From a virus: 37,230 nucleotides of DNA. The notes beneath the pieces are model-generated. The model searched no databases. It had not been told where the DNA came from and saw nothing but the letters and a program-made list of their open reading frames with translations. Position 1 is the stretch's first letter. Each line of letters begins with the position of its first letter. This document shows positions 1-8,424 of this stretch, one piece after another. The position numbers and the translations under genes were made by a program. The DNA lies in IMG/VR virus record IMGVR_UViG_3300031712_000159, positions 1 to 37,230 of that record. The stretch is one strand, 5' to 3'.

Positions 1-1
1 A

Positions 2-268
2 ATAAAAATTGAAAAAGTTCAAAAAGAGAGACCGCAGAAAGAAAAATCAAACAAACTATCGTATAAAGAGCAGAAGGAATTTGATACACTTGAAACCGAA
101 ATCAGCGATCTGGAAAACGAAAAGATAACAATTGAAGCAGCACTCTCAGCGGGCGAAATTGCCACTGAGGAAATAATTGAAAAATCGAACCGCCTTGGTG
201 AAATTATTCCACTGCTCGAAACAAAAACCGAGCGATGGCTTGAACTGAGTATGAAATACGAAGATTGA
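2..268 (+). CDS. ABC-F ATPase, C-terminal end (host gene, 5' truncated by window)
   Basis: An open frame enters from the left edge and stops with TGA at 266-268. The 88 visible residues are highly charged and helical, with the stretch KLSYKEQKEFDTLETEI followed by glutamate/lysine-rich heptads. This matches the C-terminal coiled-coil domain of Uup-like ABC-F proteins (cytoplasmic ATPases acting on ribosomes or branched DNA). The nucleotide-binding domains lie outside the window, so the family call rests on the tail alone. The gene ends about 42 bp before the left prophage terminus and its strand is opposite to the phage genes beside it. It is therefore read as flanking host chromosome. Confidence 0.75.
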   Translation: MKIEKVQKERPQKEKSNKLSYKEQKEFDTLETEISDLENEKITIEAALSAGEIATEEIIEKSNRLGEIIPLLETKTERWLELSMKYED

Positions 269-309
269 TTTCGGAAATTATTTTTTCATTTTTTGCGACT
301 TTGCGTCTT

Positions 310-335
310 AGTATAATCGCCAAAACGATTCGTCC
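310..335 (+). repeat. Left terminal inverted repeat of the prophage (outer transposase site)
   Basis: This 26-bp stretch aligns without gaps to the reverse complement of 37172-37197 at 15 of 26 positions. The matches cluster in blocks GTATA, AAAAC and GTCC. A second inverted pair lies just inside (344-358 with 37079-37093). Paired end-proximal sites in inverse orientation are what MuA-type transposases bind. The exact first base is uncertain: the right terminus reads TG on the outgoing strand, but the left reads AG, and no 5-bp target duplication is visible. Confidence 0.65.
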
Positions 336-343
336 GTAAAATA

Positions 344-358
344 AAAACGAACCGTCCC
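344..358 (+). repeat. Left inner transposase-binding site candidate
   Basis: AAAACGAACCGTCCC matches the reverse complement of GGGACGTTTCGTTTT at 37079-37093 in 14 of 15 positions. It also resembles the outer site at 322-335 (AAAACGATTCGTCC), so the left end carries two direct copies about 22 bp apart. The right inner site lies about 100 bp from its end against about 35 bp on the left. Such an asymmetric arrangement is also known for Mu att ends. Confidence 0.65.
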
Positions 359-386
359 AAAAGTAGGAAAAATCACAATTATATCA

Positions 387-1187
387 TCATTTAATGCCAT
401 TTAAGTGGAAGTTGCCTGTCAATACTTCCACTTTCTTCTTTCCTGGCTTATGGTTGTTATTTGCCACTGATACTGTAAATTCCCTTGTTATTTGGCTCCA
501 TTTATTCTTCTTGGTATAATCCTTCAATATGTCGGAAGGATATGAACTGAGCAGGAATTTGCCCTCAATTTTGCTAAGTTTTATCAGTAAGCTTTCAAAG
601 TCTTCAATACTATATCCATCATAATGGCCACAATCGCTGTTAAAGTATGGTGGATCGCAATAAAAGAACGAATCCTTTGAATCCCGGCTGCCAATGATCC
701 TAAGCGCATCGGTGCATTCGATCTGAACTTCCTGAAGACGAATGGCGAATTCTTCTGTAAATCCCTCGCGTTTGTTATGTATTTTCTTTGATGTTGTATT
801 TTTTGAACGATCATATCCCCAGGAGCCGTCAATAATTGAAGCAAAGGATTGTGAAGAAAGTGTCCACAGCGCCCAGGCTCGTTTCAATTCGCTGAACATA
901 TCAGGATTGTTGTAAATAGTACTGGCCTTCCTGAACAGATCACGAGAATGTAGAGTAATTCTTATCTCCTTTTCAAGACTCACAAAATCGCTCTGTACAA
1001 TCTTATAGAAGTTGATCAGCTCTTTGTTTGTGTCGTTTATAACTTCCACTTTCGATTTATCCTTCGCAAAGAATATTGCTCCGCCTCCAAAGAATGGCTC
1101 GCAGTAAAGCGTGTGTTCTGGTATCAATGGTATAATTGTACTAACCATGTTTTGTTTTCCTCCGTAATAAGTAATGGGTGTTTTCAT
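387..1187 (-). CDS. dam: DNA adenine methyltransferase (Dam/D12 class)
   Basis: This is an N6-adenine methyltransferase that transfers a methyl group from S-adenosylmethionine to adenine in a short DNA target. From the chosen start (residues MKTPITYYGGKQNM) the protein is 266 aa, the usual size for the D12 class. Residues 5-11 give the Y-G-G-K motif, PFFGGG at 31-36 is the AdoMet-binding loop, and DPPY at 178-181 is the catalytic motif. The frame stays open upstream to an ATG at 1280, but that stretch lies inside a large inverted repeat and looks non-coding. It is the last gene of the leftward late arm, next to the terminus. Phage methylases of this kind commonly protect against host restriction or modify regulation; target specificity cannot be read here. 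Confidence 0.93.
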   Translation of the reverse strand: MKTPITYYGGKQNMVSTIIPLIPEHTLYCEPFFGGGAIFFAKDKSKVEVINDTNKELINFYKIVQSDFVSLEKEIRITLHSRDLFRKASTIYNNPDMFSELKRAWALWTLSSQSFASIIDGSWGYDRSKNTTSKKIHNKREGFTEEFAIRLQEVQIECTDALRIIGSRDSKDSFFYCDPPYFNSDCGHYDGYSIEDFESLLIKLSKIEGKFLLSSYPSDILKDYTKKNKWSQITREFTVSVANNNHKPGKKKVEVLTGNFHLNGIK

Positions 1188-1224
1188 ATTATTAATTTTA
1201 TTAGTTTTGTTGTGTACCAATATA

Positions 1225-1284
1225 AAAGGTGAATACCCACCTATGAGAAGAGCTTTGCCCTTGTCGTGGTGGGTATTCACCTTT
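1225..1284 (-). promoter_or_regulatory. Long perfect inverted repeat in the dam leader
   Basis: AAAGGTGAATACCCACC (1225-1241) and its exact reverse complement (1268-1284) form a 17-bp perfect stem with a 26-nt loop. It sits 38 bp upstream of the preferred dam start codon. There is no T-run on the leftward transcript, so it does not look like an intrinsic terminator. It could be an RNA control element, an mRNA-protecting hairpin or a protein site. Just downstream (leftward) is TATATTGG, one base off the Bacteroidota -7 element. Confidence 0.6.
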
Positions 1285-1319
1285 ATTAGATGTTCCGACT
1301 GGTACTCGGACTCTGACGG

Positions 1320-1341
1320 CAGGGGTTTTTTATTTCCCCTG
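1320..1341 (-). other. Short GC stem-loop between tail-fibre gene and dam
   Basis: CAGGGG (1320-1325) and CCCCTG (1336-1341) form a 6-bp stem around an A/T-rich 10-nt loop. It directly follows the stop codon of the gene at 1353-2156. A second small stem with a 7-nt loop (TCCGA 1294-1298, TCGGA 1306-1310) lies between it and the dam leader hairpin. No U-tract follows, so terminator function is doubtful. Confidence 0.4.
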
Positions 1342-1352
1342 GTATAATTATT

Positions 1353-2156
1353 TTAATCTATCTTAAACATCAGTCCTGTTAATGATACTCTTCGATTGTC
1401 GCTGGAATCTGAACTGTTAAGAATTACGAATCCTGCATCTGTAATATGAAGTTCACAGCCTTTTAAAACATAAGCTGCATCCTGAACTAAAATTAAAAAT
1501 CGCTTATAAGTAGCAGGTATATATCCGGCAGGCAAAGTAAATATTCGTACTCCTACAGTACCTGTCTTAACAGTACCCTCAATATGAACCCAGCCATAAG
1601 CATCTTTTTTGAATTTTAAAACCGGATCTGTTGATCCGAAATTTACCCACGAACTTTCAAAGGCCGGTTCTCCGGTTCCTCCAACAATATGCCAATCCTC
1701 CTCAGCAGGTAATACTGTATAGCTTGCAATTATATCCTGTAAATATTTTGCATTATAAGACATGTGAGTTGGAGGAAAGGACATAACTACATCAACTAAT
1801 ACTCCTTTTCTTACTTGATAAGTTTGATGTGTAGCTCCCAAATCATCCAACTTATCACCAGCGGCATCGTAAGTAACAGCAACATCCCATTTTGCACTAT
1901 GGAAAGTACTTACAGTAACTGAATGTGCATCGACCTGTAAAACTTCACCATTCAATACAATCCATCCGGCTGTTGTTGTATATGTATTTGTTGCAACTGT
2001 TACAACACATCCTGAAAGCTTATACGAAAGTGGAGCTGTTGCACCGAATGAAGACATAAATGCGTTCAGTGCCTCAGTAAATCCATCACCAAACCATCGT
2101 ATATCATCAGTACGAAAAGAAAATCCATTATTAAAATTTGTTATTAGTTTTTTCAT
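1353..2156 (-). CDS. Tail fibre / receptor-binding-type protein
   Basis: This 267-aa protein has no enzyme motif. It has an N-terminal phage-structural look (residues 1-120, alternating short beta segments) and a C-terminal part (about 165-267) rich in G, V and Y with SSWVNFG and FTLPAGYIPA. The latter resembles beta-sandwich tips that end many phage fibres and baseplate receptor-binding proteins. It is the distal-most structural gene of the late arm, the place where Mu-like phages keep host-range proteins. The call comes from composition and position rather than a diagnostic motif. There is no DGR variable repeat in it, although the phage carries a DGR. Confidence 0.5.
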   Translation of the reverse strand: MKKLITNFNNGFSFRTDDIRWFGDGFTEALNAFMSSFGATAPLSYKLSGCVVTVATNTYTTTAGWIVLNGEVLQVDAHSVTVSTFHSAKWDVAVTYDAAGDKLDDLGATHQTYQVRKGVLVDVVMSFPPTHMSYNAKYLQDIIASYTVLPAEEDWHIVGGTGEPAFESSWVNFGSTDPVLKFKKDAYGWVHIEGTVKTGTVGVRIFTLPAGYIPATYKRFLILVQDAAYVLKGCELHITDAGFVILNSSDSSDNRRVSLTGLMFKID

Positions 2157-2159
2157 GTG

Positions 2160-2639
2160 TTAGTATGTTTGAATTGAATATTGTTTACCTGCTAATTTGT
2201 ATAAATTGATCAGCGATTTCATTTCATTGCTGTCGAATGTTATTGCAACTGGAACCATTACTATAAAATCATTCCCGATCATGTATTCAGCAGTATTATA
2301 TAAAAATAAGTCCGGCTTTCCTTCTGATGTTTTATAAATAAAAGTGTCGGGCCGTGCCTCTGCTGTATTGTATAAAAACGGAGCATTGTTGTATGATCCA
2401 TCGGCAATATATATTCCGACATTACCATTGTTGAATTTATCATTCAAAAGTTTTTCCAAATAAATAACCTGCCCTGTGATACACAATGAATATAATGTTT
2501 GTGTGCGATACGCATAAAAAATAATGTACAGATCAATTACTGGTTTAACCAAAGCTTTTAGCCATTCAATGTTTTTAGGCTTCCTGAGAAACGGAGGAAG
2601 CATAAGCTGAATGATATTATTGAAATCAATATTAAACAT
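2160..2639 (-). CDS. Tail/baseplate protein in the position of Mu gp48 (P2 gpI-like)
   Basis: This 159-aa protein begins with a segment centred on MLPPFLRKP and an aromatic helix. It contains an internal degenerate repeat (FLYNTAEARPD / FIYKTSEGKPD / FLYNTAEY, residues about 85-120). Its start overlaps the end of the upstream baseplate gene by 8 bp, indicating translational coupling. Position after a gpJ-like gene and before the fibre suggests a tail-tip or baseplate wedge role. Sequence evidence for the family is weak. Confidence 0.5.
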   Translation of the reverse strand: MFNIDFNNIIQLMLPPFLRKPKNIEWLKALVKPVIDLYIIFYAYRTQTLYSLCITGQVIYLEKLLNDKFNNGNVGIYIADGSYNNAPFLYNTAEARPDTFIYKTSEGKPDLFLYNTAEYMIGNDFIVMVPVAITFDSNEMKSLINLYKLAGKQYSIQTY

Positions 2640-3498
2640 TTGCGATATATGTTATTGTTGAACTTAAAGGGAACATAGGATCAATATTCATGTAACCGGC
2701 CACGGATTCATAATTTTGATTTATTATTGCATATGAACCTGCGTATGGCTTTCCTTCAGCTGCTGTAATAATTGGATCAACAACTCCTGAAGCTGCCTGG
2801 ATCGCATCAGTTGATTTTGTAAAATTGAAAATTCCGGCCCATTCAATACCTGATATATAAGCACTGAGTGCATTTTCAACAGGAAATACTGATGGATCGG
2901 AAATCAATGATCCATCGGATGCAAGAACAAGAGGATCGTATTTTACGGAATAAGTTATTTTTAGTAAATCCGGGTCGTAACTTATTATTAAAACATTTGT
3001 TCCGGCAAATTTAATTTGATTGATGTACACCGTAAATGCTGCCAATTCAGTACTATTTAATTTAGTGGGTACACCTCCAACGAGTTTCGCAACTTTTAAT
3101 CTTATCTGGCCCCCGGTTTCAATTACTGCACTAAATTTTATTATCTGCTTTGTTGCATCAATTACCGAATACTGATATTTATTATCAATCCACGATAATG
3201 AATCACCATATTGAAAAAATAGTGCCTGATTTCTTAGCCATCGTGCAGTACCTGGTATTGCATCGGCAACAATGGCATCAACTTCTGATTTAAATAAGTC
3301 CCACAGATTTTCGTGTGTCCATATTGAGACAGCGATAATGTACGCAAACAACCGCCAGATAGCAACTTTGCTGGGGGAGCTTAAATCGCTCAGCAATGTT
3401 TGCTCGCTATCGACTGCTGGCTGCAATGCATTTATTGTTGGCTGATTGTTTTTCTCAGCAACAATTGAAAGATATATTTCGGATATTGTACGGGCCAT
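2632..3498 (-). CDS. Baseplate assembly protein, gpJ/Mu gp47-like
   Basis: This 288-aa protein opens with MARTISEIYLSIVAEK and a helical region. A WRLFAYIIAVSIWTHENLWD segment follows at about 48-68, then beta-rich repeats. This architecture (helical N-terminus, then J-type beta domain) fits the baseplate J family that builds the wedge of contractile tails. It lies downstream of hub, spike and gp25-like genes and is coupled to the next gene by an 8-bp overlap. The family call is moderate because no single invariant motif is present. Confidence 0.6.
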   Translation of the reverse strand: MARTISEIYLSIVAEKNNQPTINALQPAVDSEQTLLSDLSSPSKVAIWRLFAYIIAVSIWTHENLWDLFKSEVDAIVADAIPGTARWLRNQALFFQYGDSLSWIDNKYQYSVIDATKQIIKFSAVIETGGQIRLKVAKLVGGVPTKLNSTELAAFTVYINQIKFAGTNVLIISYDPDLLKITYSVKYDPLVLASDGSLISDPSVFPVENALSAYISGIEWAGIFNFTKSTDAIQAASGVVDPIITAAEGKPYAGSYAIINQNYESVAGYMNIDPMFPLSSTITYIANV

Positions 3499-3499
3499 T

Positions 3500-3548
3500 G
3501 AGTTGGGAGTTATGAGTTGGGAGTTATGAGTGAAAAGTTGAAAGTTAT
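3500..3548. repeat. Heptanucleotide tandem array
   Basis: Seven consecutive 7-mers run GAGTTGG, GAGTTAT, GAGTTGG, GAGTTAT, GAGTGAA, AAGTTGA, AAGTTAT. The array fills the gap before the gpJ-like start and runs into the 3' end of the gene at 3510-3944, so it supplies that protein's last residues (ITPNS and just before). Related 7-mer arrays occur at 11092, 24563, 24796 and 24996. Confidence 0.8.
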
Positions 3549-3944
3549 TTTATCCAGTTCCTCTGTACTGCCTGCTTTATTTATTTGCTCTTCCAGTTTG
3601 TCAACTTCGAATTTTGTTGTCTTAATAGTTTCAATCATTAAATCAACATATTCTTGTTCGTATATTCCAAGTGCCGCAGAACGCTGTTTAAAATCGGGAT
3701 ATACTTTTTCTATCTCAATTTTTGCCTGCATTTTCAGCATAGCAATTTTTGAAGTTTTCAATTCTTCCAGCGATGGTGGAACAGGTGCAACATAAGGAAT
3801 TACTTCGGGTGTGTTTCCTTCTTCTAAGAATAGCAAGTAATCTCCATGATCTTCGCTTACTGGCCTGTTGCGTAGTTTCCTTATCTGAATAATTTTGTAC
3901 TCAGTTTCGGATGTGTACTTCCATTTGTATATGTGATTGCTCAT
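3510..3944 (-). CDS. Putative tail fibre assembly/accessory protein
   Basis: This 144-aa protein has an aromatic N-terminus (residues 1-45), a proline linker VAPVPPSL near 53-60, and a long charged helix or coiled coil (about 60-135). A short domain, P-rich linker and C-terminal helix are typical of small proteins encoded beside phage tail fibres, often fibre chaperones. It lies between the LamG-like fibre and the gpJ-like gene. Its C-terminal codons are made of heptanucleotide repeats, so its natural end may vary. No confident family assignment. Confidence 0.45.
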   Translation of the reverse strand: MSNHIYKWKYTSETEYKIIQIRKLRNRPVSEDHGDYLLFLEEGNTPEVIPYVAPVPPSLEELKTSKIAMLKMQAKIEIEKVYPDFKQRSAALGIYEQEYVDLMIETIKTTKFEVDKLEEQINKAGSTEELDKITFNFSLITPNS

Positions 3945-3986
3945 TTCTTTTTCTCTTTATTGATTGTATTGGCTTGTTATGTAAGT

Positions 3987-5180
3987 TTATGGTATACGTG
4001 AATCAAACTCTAATGTATGTAAAACAAATTGTGATGCGCCACCAGCTGTAACTGTGAATCTATAATATTTATATGTGGTTGTGTTTGCAATAGTATATAA
4101 CTTCATCGAAGTAACATCTTGACCTATCTGTATATCAAGTATTGTTTCTTCTCCCGCAAAGGCACCAGTATTTGATGCTTTAAGAGACCAACCTGTAAGT
4201 TCTTCGGTTGGGACAGCTGCCCCGCCATGTACTCTATATCCTTTTATTACTTCTGTTCCCGAAAATTCATATCCAACCCATTGAGGATAACTTGTATAAT
4301 ACCAGCAACTCGTATATCCAACCCCATCATATTTGCCATCAAATACTCTCCATCCCTCGTATCCTGCATTTTGAGCAGATACGGTAACTACACCTGATGG
4401 GGTTGTGGCATTCGACATTATTGGCACCTCGCTAATATATGGTTTGTATTTATTTTCCAAATAATCTTCAACTAAAATAAAATCACTGGCACTTAATAAT
4501 CCGTCATATACTATTATCTCCGCTAAATCACCATTCATATATCCTCCATATCCTCCGTCATAAGCCACGCCTAAGTTTAAAGTACCAGTTAGTGCATTAC
4601 TGTTTGGTGTGCCAGAACCAACTAAATGTCCATTTTCGTATATCTCAGAACTTGCTCCATTCCAAATTCCTGCTGTTATTAAAGAAATTGGAATTTCTCT
4701 ATAATATTTCACTCCACCTGCCTGTGGGATTAATGATAGCATGCTATTGCTATAATATTGAAGCCACATATTACCACCAAAACTTGTTCCAACTGCAAAC
4801 GGATACTGTTCTAAACGTGAATTTTCAGTCCATACCATAAATAGGGTAATTGGCTGAGAATATGAAGCAGCAATATTTGCAACTAAAAAGTTGTCACTAC
4901 CATTGAAACGGATTACTGGCTTATTGTTTAATCCGATGCCCCCATCCGCCACGTATAAAGGTTGGTTTGATCCTGTTGCTTGTAAAGCATGATTTGTTCC
5001 TACAGAACTTTCATCTGACCATTGACTGACTAAATCCGAACCATCTTTAGTAACAAGTCCATCACCACGAAGCCACAATACGCAACCACCAATATCAGTA
5101 GGAACCCATCCACCACCACTTGCTGCATTTCTTCTACCGTAAGGAATCTGTATCATATCAATAATATTACGGATAAACAA
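3987..5180 (-). CDS. Tail fibre with LamG-like and F5/8-type C-like carbohydrate-binding domains
   Basis: This 397-aa protein has two recognisable modules. Residues about 30-240 resemble a concanavalin A/LamG sandwich (GCVLWLRGDGL, KPVIRFNGSDNF, GDLAEIIVYDG are typical). Residues about 250-397 resemble a discoidin (F5/8 type C) domain (WRVFDGKYDG, WVGYEFSG, YKYYRFTVTAG). Such domains bind glycans, so the protein probably recognises cell-surface polysaccharide. The ATG at 5180 overlaps the upstream fibre gene by 14 bp; an alternative in-frame ATG lies at 5156. Confidence 0.75.
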   Translation of the reverse strand: MFIRNIIDMIQIPYGRRNAASGGGWVPTDIGGCVLWLRGDGLVTKDGSDLVSQWSDESSVGTNHALQATGSNQPLYVADGGIGLNNKPVIRFNGSDNFLVANIAASYSQPITLFMVWTENSRLEQYPFAVGTSFGGNMWLQYYSNSMLSLIPQAGGVKYYREIPISLITAGIWNGASSEIYENGHLVGSGTPNSNALTGTLNLGVAYDGGYGGYMNGDLAEIIVYDGLLSASDFILVEDYLENKYKPYISEVPIMSNATTPSGVVTVSAQNAGYEGWRVFDGKYDGVGYTSCWYYTSYPQWVGYEFSGTEVIKGYRVHGGAAVPTEELTGWSLKASNTGAFAGEETILDIQIGQDVTSMKLYTIANTTTYKYYRFTVTAGGASQFVLHTLEFDSRIP

Positions 5181-6060
5181 CTAAAAACTGAACAGTTAAA
5201 TCGGCAGCATCATCATTGCTGCCTGCACCATCGGTACTAATTTCAATAGCATTTCCAAAAGCAAGTGCGTAATATGTAGAAGAAATATCAATACTTGTTT
5301 CGCCAAAAGTTTCATCAACCGATAATCCGTCGCTACCATTGGACGTGCAAATTTTATTACCAGCATTTACAATGTTTACTTTCGGTTGTGTTGCACCGCT
5401 ATCGTCAGTCGCAACCTTTGTACACATATAAACAATATAGGCGTCAGGTTTATCCCATTTAATGGCTGTTTTCAGAATTTCTGCAACTAAGTTTGTAGAT
5501 GCAGTTGCAAGACAAGCACCGGGAAGAACAATGGCAATCATTTCAGTAGAACCAGGCAATGGGGAATAATATAATTCCTGCAATGCTCCTGAGCCGGTAG
5601 TTAAGGCAACGCCACCAATGGTTAAAAGATTGGAAGTAATATTTTTTACAAATGCGTATTGGTAAGTTCCTGATAATTTAATTTTAAGACCGTACCCTTT
5701 TTTAATAGATGCTGTAAGATCGACAGCCAATGGAATGGTTGAAGTACTGGCTGCGGTAGTTGAAAATTGTGTGGTTGCAGTTAGTTGTTTCCACTTTTCA
5801 GTTTTATTGTTCCAGTTGGTGATATCGCCTGAAGCAATTCCATGCGCTAGTGAAGCAACAAATACTGGATCGCTTTCACTACTTAAATATGAATGCGTAT
5901 GCGATATGGCAGCAAATACAGAAGCAAAAGCTGTTTGCAAATATGTTTTTATTGCCGATAGCGATAACCTGAAATTATTACCACTTCGTGCAATTCGGAT
6001 CAGGTCGCCATCCAATGCCGGTGATCCATCGTTTTCGTCTGATATTTTTTTGTCGGCCAT
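5167..6060 (-). CDS. Tail fibre protein
   Basis: This 297-aa protein starts MADKKISDENDGSPALDGDLIRIAR, an N-terminus common in phage fibres. A HTHSYLSSESDP segment follows at about 54-66; HTH-type linkers are frequent in trimeric fibre shafts. The remainder is beta-rich. It begins 1 bp after the LysM-like gene and overlaps the next fibre gene. The role is attachment or fibre shaft; the receptor is unknown. Confidence 0.65.
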   Translation of the reverse strand: MADKKISDENDGSPALDGDLIRIARSGNNFRLSLSAIKTYLQTAFASVFAAISHTHSYLSSESDPVFVASLAHGIASGDITNWNNKTEKWKQLTATTQFSTTAASTSTIPLAVDLTASIKKGYGLKIKLSGTYQYAFVKNITSNLLTIGGVALTTGSGALQELYYSPLPGSTEMIAIVLPGACLATASTNLVAEILKTAIKWDKPDAYIVYMCTKVATDDSGATQPKVNIVNAGNKICTSNGSDGLSVDETFGETSIDISSTYYALAFGNAIEISTDGAGSNDDAADLTVQFLVVYP

Positions 6061-6061
6061 T

Positions 6062-6601
6062 TTAGTTTTCTAATTTCATTAATCCACCATCTTCGCGTAA
6101 TTCAAAGCTTCCATCTTCGCGGAGCATGTAATTTGCACCGTAATTAATGCGCCCGGTAACAACCTTTGTATTCGTTTTTCCGTAATGCTCCTGAATATGC
6201 TTCTGAATATTAATTGTGTTGGGCAGTTTGTAGCGTTTGTTTGTTGTTAAATTGCTGTCGAGTCCGTTTATACCATTTGCTGCCATTAATTCGAACACGG
6301 CCTCTATTGTGCCATATTCCTGTAATGCAAAATCCCAGATATTTTGATTCTCCAGGGCAACTTGATGAGTCTTGTGCTTTGGAGTAATTTTAATAGAGCT
6401 CTCATCAAAGCTTTCTGGAATTGCTTTATAATTCGTGTCGATGATCACAGGGGAGTTGACAGGAATAACAGTATCTACAGACAAGGATTGATTATCGGCT
6501 AAAACTTTCCATACAGCGGAAATACTACCATACTGCTGAGTGGCAATATCCCAAACGGTTTGGCCTGTGAAGGTGTATATTATTTTAAACCCGTTCTGCA
6601 T
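6062..6601 (-). CDS. LysM-like tail protein with two repeats
   Basis: Two related segments, QTVWDIATQQYGSISAVWKV (residues about 14-33) and QNIWDFALQEYGTIEAVFEL (about 86-105), each resemble a LysM fold, a small module that in tail proteins helps baseplate assembly or binds peptidoglycan. The 179-aa protein ends in a second repeat (MLREDGSFELREDGG). It overlaps the gp25-like gene by 17 bp and sits among baseplate genes, like tail protein X/LysM-type connectors in other contractile phages. Confidence 0.65.
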   Translation of the reverse strand: MQNGFKIIYTFTGQTVWDIATQQYGSISAVWKVLADNQSLSVDTVIPVNSPVIIDTNYKAIPESFDESSIKITPKHKTHQVALENQNIWDFALQEYGTIEAVFELMAANGINGLDSNLTTNKRYKLPNTINIQKHIQEHYGKTNTKVVTGRINYGANYMLREDGSFELREDGGLMKLEN

Positions 6602-6878
6602 CGACTTCTAATTGTCCGTTTACTTCTTTCACCTGGTTAACTTTAAAACCATCGCCTTCCAGCTGCAGGCGCAATTGTTTCCTGAACTCACCGTCGATGG
6701 CTCCGTTTATCTGCATATTGATATTTGCACCTACCAGGGGAAATTGTTTATAGTGGCCCGGAGCTGCAAGCATTATATCGCGCATGTGCTGGTAATCGCT
6801 TTCAGCAACAACAAAATCGCCATTCACAATCTGAATGTCGCCGGTGTCGTCAGTCAATATGTCTTTTACAAGTGTCAT
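6585..6878 (-). CDS. Baseplate wedge protein, gp25/gpW-like (Mu gp46-like)
   Basis: This 97-aa protein carries the pattern DTGDIQIVNGDFVVAES near its N-terminus, typical of gp25-like wedge proteins. A segment HMRDIMLAAPGHYKQFPLVG follows where the family has its helix and proline turn. Family length is usually 95-140 aa. It overlaps both neighbours, and the preceding spike and hub genes give the expected baseplate order. Confidence 0.7.
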   Translation of the reverse strand: MTLVKDILTDDTGDIQIVNGDFVVAESDYQHMRDIMLAAPGHYKQFPLVGANINMQINGAIDGEFRKQLRLQLEGDGFKVNQVKEVNGQLEVDAERV

Positions 6879-7420
6879 TGTTTTACTGCAGTATTTTCAA
6901 TATCTGAAACTGTTGTTGCTGTTAATTGTGAATATGCCCATGTAGTGATTGCTGTTTTTAAAGCTGCTCCGCCATCGTTGGGAACCGGTATCCACGATTG
7001 TAATACTTGTTTCATTGAATTAATGCTATTTTCAAGTGCATTTAATTTTGAAACATTGCTTTGAACTTTCACCAGACCTCCGAGTGATCCGCCATTCATT
7101 TTAATTGTGGATCCATCCATACTAAAACTTGTATTGCCAATAACAACTTCAAAACTGTCGAGCTCGCTGGCCATAATAAGGTAAGCTGCACTTTTATTCA
7201 GGAAACCTACAATTACATTGCTGCCTACTTTTGGCTGCATATAAAAGCCTGTTGTGGCATCGGGATCAGTCTGGAGCCGGACTGCGAAAATATCGGCATC
7301 ACCGTTAAGTGGGCGACAATCGCAAGTCCGTTCCTGGCTGTTTACCTGCAACACGGAACAGGTAATGGCATTCAGCTTTGATCCGCCGACAATTGCTCTT
7401 ATAATTTCTGCTGTTGTCAT
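6875..7420 (-). CDS. Baseplate spike protein (gpV/Mu gp45-like)
   Basis: This 181-aa protein has an N-terminal beta-barrel-like region (VLQVNSQERTCDCRPL, then VIVGFLNKSAAYLIM) typical of the OB fold in gpV-type spikes. A beta-helix-like segment with M-D-G-S-T-I-K-M-N-G follows. The central spike trimer pierces the outer membrane. It overlaps the upstream hub gene and the downstream gp25-like gene by 4 bp each. The short C-terminal helical tail is unusual for a spike tip. Confidence 0.6.
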   Translation of the reverse strand: MTTAEIIRAIVGGSKLNAITCSVLQVNSQERTCDCRPLNGDADIFAVRLQTDPDATTGFYMQPKVGSNVIVGFLNKSAAYLIMASELDSFEVVIGNTSFSMDGSTIKMNGGSLGGLVKVQSNVSKLNALENSINSMKQVLQSWIPVPNDGGAALKTAITTWAYSQLTATTVSDIENTAVKQ

Positions 7421-8424
7421 ACGGCTGCTGTTATTAATGTGTCGGGGGTGATCACCTGACGGTAACCTTTGCTTCCGAAATCAATTTTTACACTTTTTAT
7501 AAGGTAACTTCCATCAGGGTGATATTCGTTGCCGGTTATTTTTGCGACATCGCTTTTCTCAACTGCAGGTTTGCCAAAGGTTGTGAACGTTCCGAAATAT
7601 CCTGTATGCTTCAGGCGCTCCATTTCTTTTTTTGCGTAAATCTCCAGGTCAGCTGCAGTAAGATCGTAAAAATGCAAGGTTCTTACTTCACCATCGTCGT
7701 CTCCGTAAGTCTTTTCAATTTTGGTGTTATTCTTCAGCATTGAAATTGCCGTTACCTTCAGCGAAACATCTTCAGCTATTTTGTACGTAAGATCATCGCT
7801 AATTATATTGTGACCGAAAATAAACGATTGCTCTTTTCTTTTTGCAACCCAATAAGCAAGGCCGGAATATAACACCGGGCGTGTGACTCCGTTTTCGGTA
7901 ATATTACGGAAGTAACTGTAAATGCCATCGCCTTTCAATTCTTCCAGAATTTTTGCAGGAGTCATTTTGGTGTAATTCACTGGCTGCAGGTAAACCATCT
8001 CGGCAACATCAGGAACAACGAATTCAATACCGGCAGGAAGTATATCGGTGAGCAGCTGCTTGAGTGTGTGACGAGCTGCATAACTTTTTGTAATATTTCC
8101 CTTTTTCAAAAGAAACATCGAGTCTTCACATTCTATCTGAACAGGAACTCCAGATTTAATGCTCTTTATATAGCCGATAAAACGTGTTTTTAAAACATCG
8201 TCGTAACCAAGTTCAATAACAACTTTATCGCCACGTTTTAAAATAGGTACTTCGCCAATGGATGAATCGCCCATTGCAATGGCTTTTCCGTTCCACTGCA
8301 ATTTGCGTGGTATTGTAAGCTTGCAGGTATCGGTTAATGTTTCGATGCTTTGATTAATGGACACATCAACCACGTAATCGAAGCTCCATTTGCCAATTGT
8401 AATATGTGAACTTAGTTTCATCAT
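7417..8424 (-). CDS. Baseplate hub protein (Mu gp44 / P2 gpD-like)
   Basis: This 335-aa protein matches the hub family by pattern: an N-terminal beta domain with the D-x-C-K-L-T-I-P-R strand (about 32-42), VIELGYDDVLKTRFIGYIKS (about 69-88) and SDVAKITGNEYHPDGSYLIK near the C-terminus. The hub joins tail tube and spike. Start codons at 8424 and 8421 are adjacent (MMKL). It is coupled to its neighbours by 4-bp overlaps. Confidence 0.75.
   Translation of the reverse strand: MMKLSSHITIGKWSFDYVVDVSINQSIETLTDTCKLTIPRKLQWNGKAIAMGDSSIGEVPILKRGDKVVIELGYDDVLKTRFIGYIKSIKSGVPVQIECEDSMFLLKKGNITKSYAARHTLKQLLTDILPAGIEFVVPDVAEMVYLQPVNYTKMTPAKILEELKGDGIYSYFRNITENGVTRPVLYSGLAYWVAKRKEQSFIFGHNIISDDLTYKIAEDVSLKVTAISMLKNNTKIEKTYGDDDGEVRTLHFYDLTAADLEIYAKKEMERLKHTGYFGTFTTFGKPAVEKSDVAKITGNEYHPDGSYLIKSVKIDFGSKGYRQVITPDTLITAAV

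Noticed and set aside
270-320. Host attachment site of integrase type
   Set aside because: No integrase gene is present; a MuA/MuB pair and inverted end sites explain the boundary.
1188-1280. N-terminal extension of the Dam frame
   Set aside because: It runs through the 17-bp inverted repeat and does not resemble the Dam family start; MKTPITYYGGK at 1187 does.
1294-1310. Third tRNA-like fragment
   Set aside because: It has a 5-bp stem and 7-nt loop but not the T-loop consensus TTCGANT, unlike the elements at 14592 and 29173.
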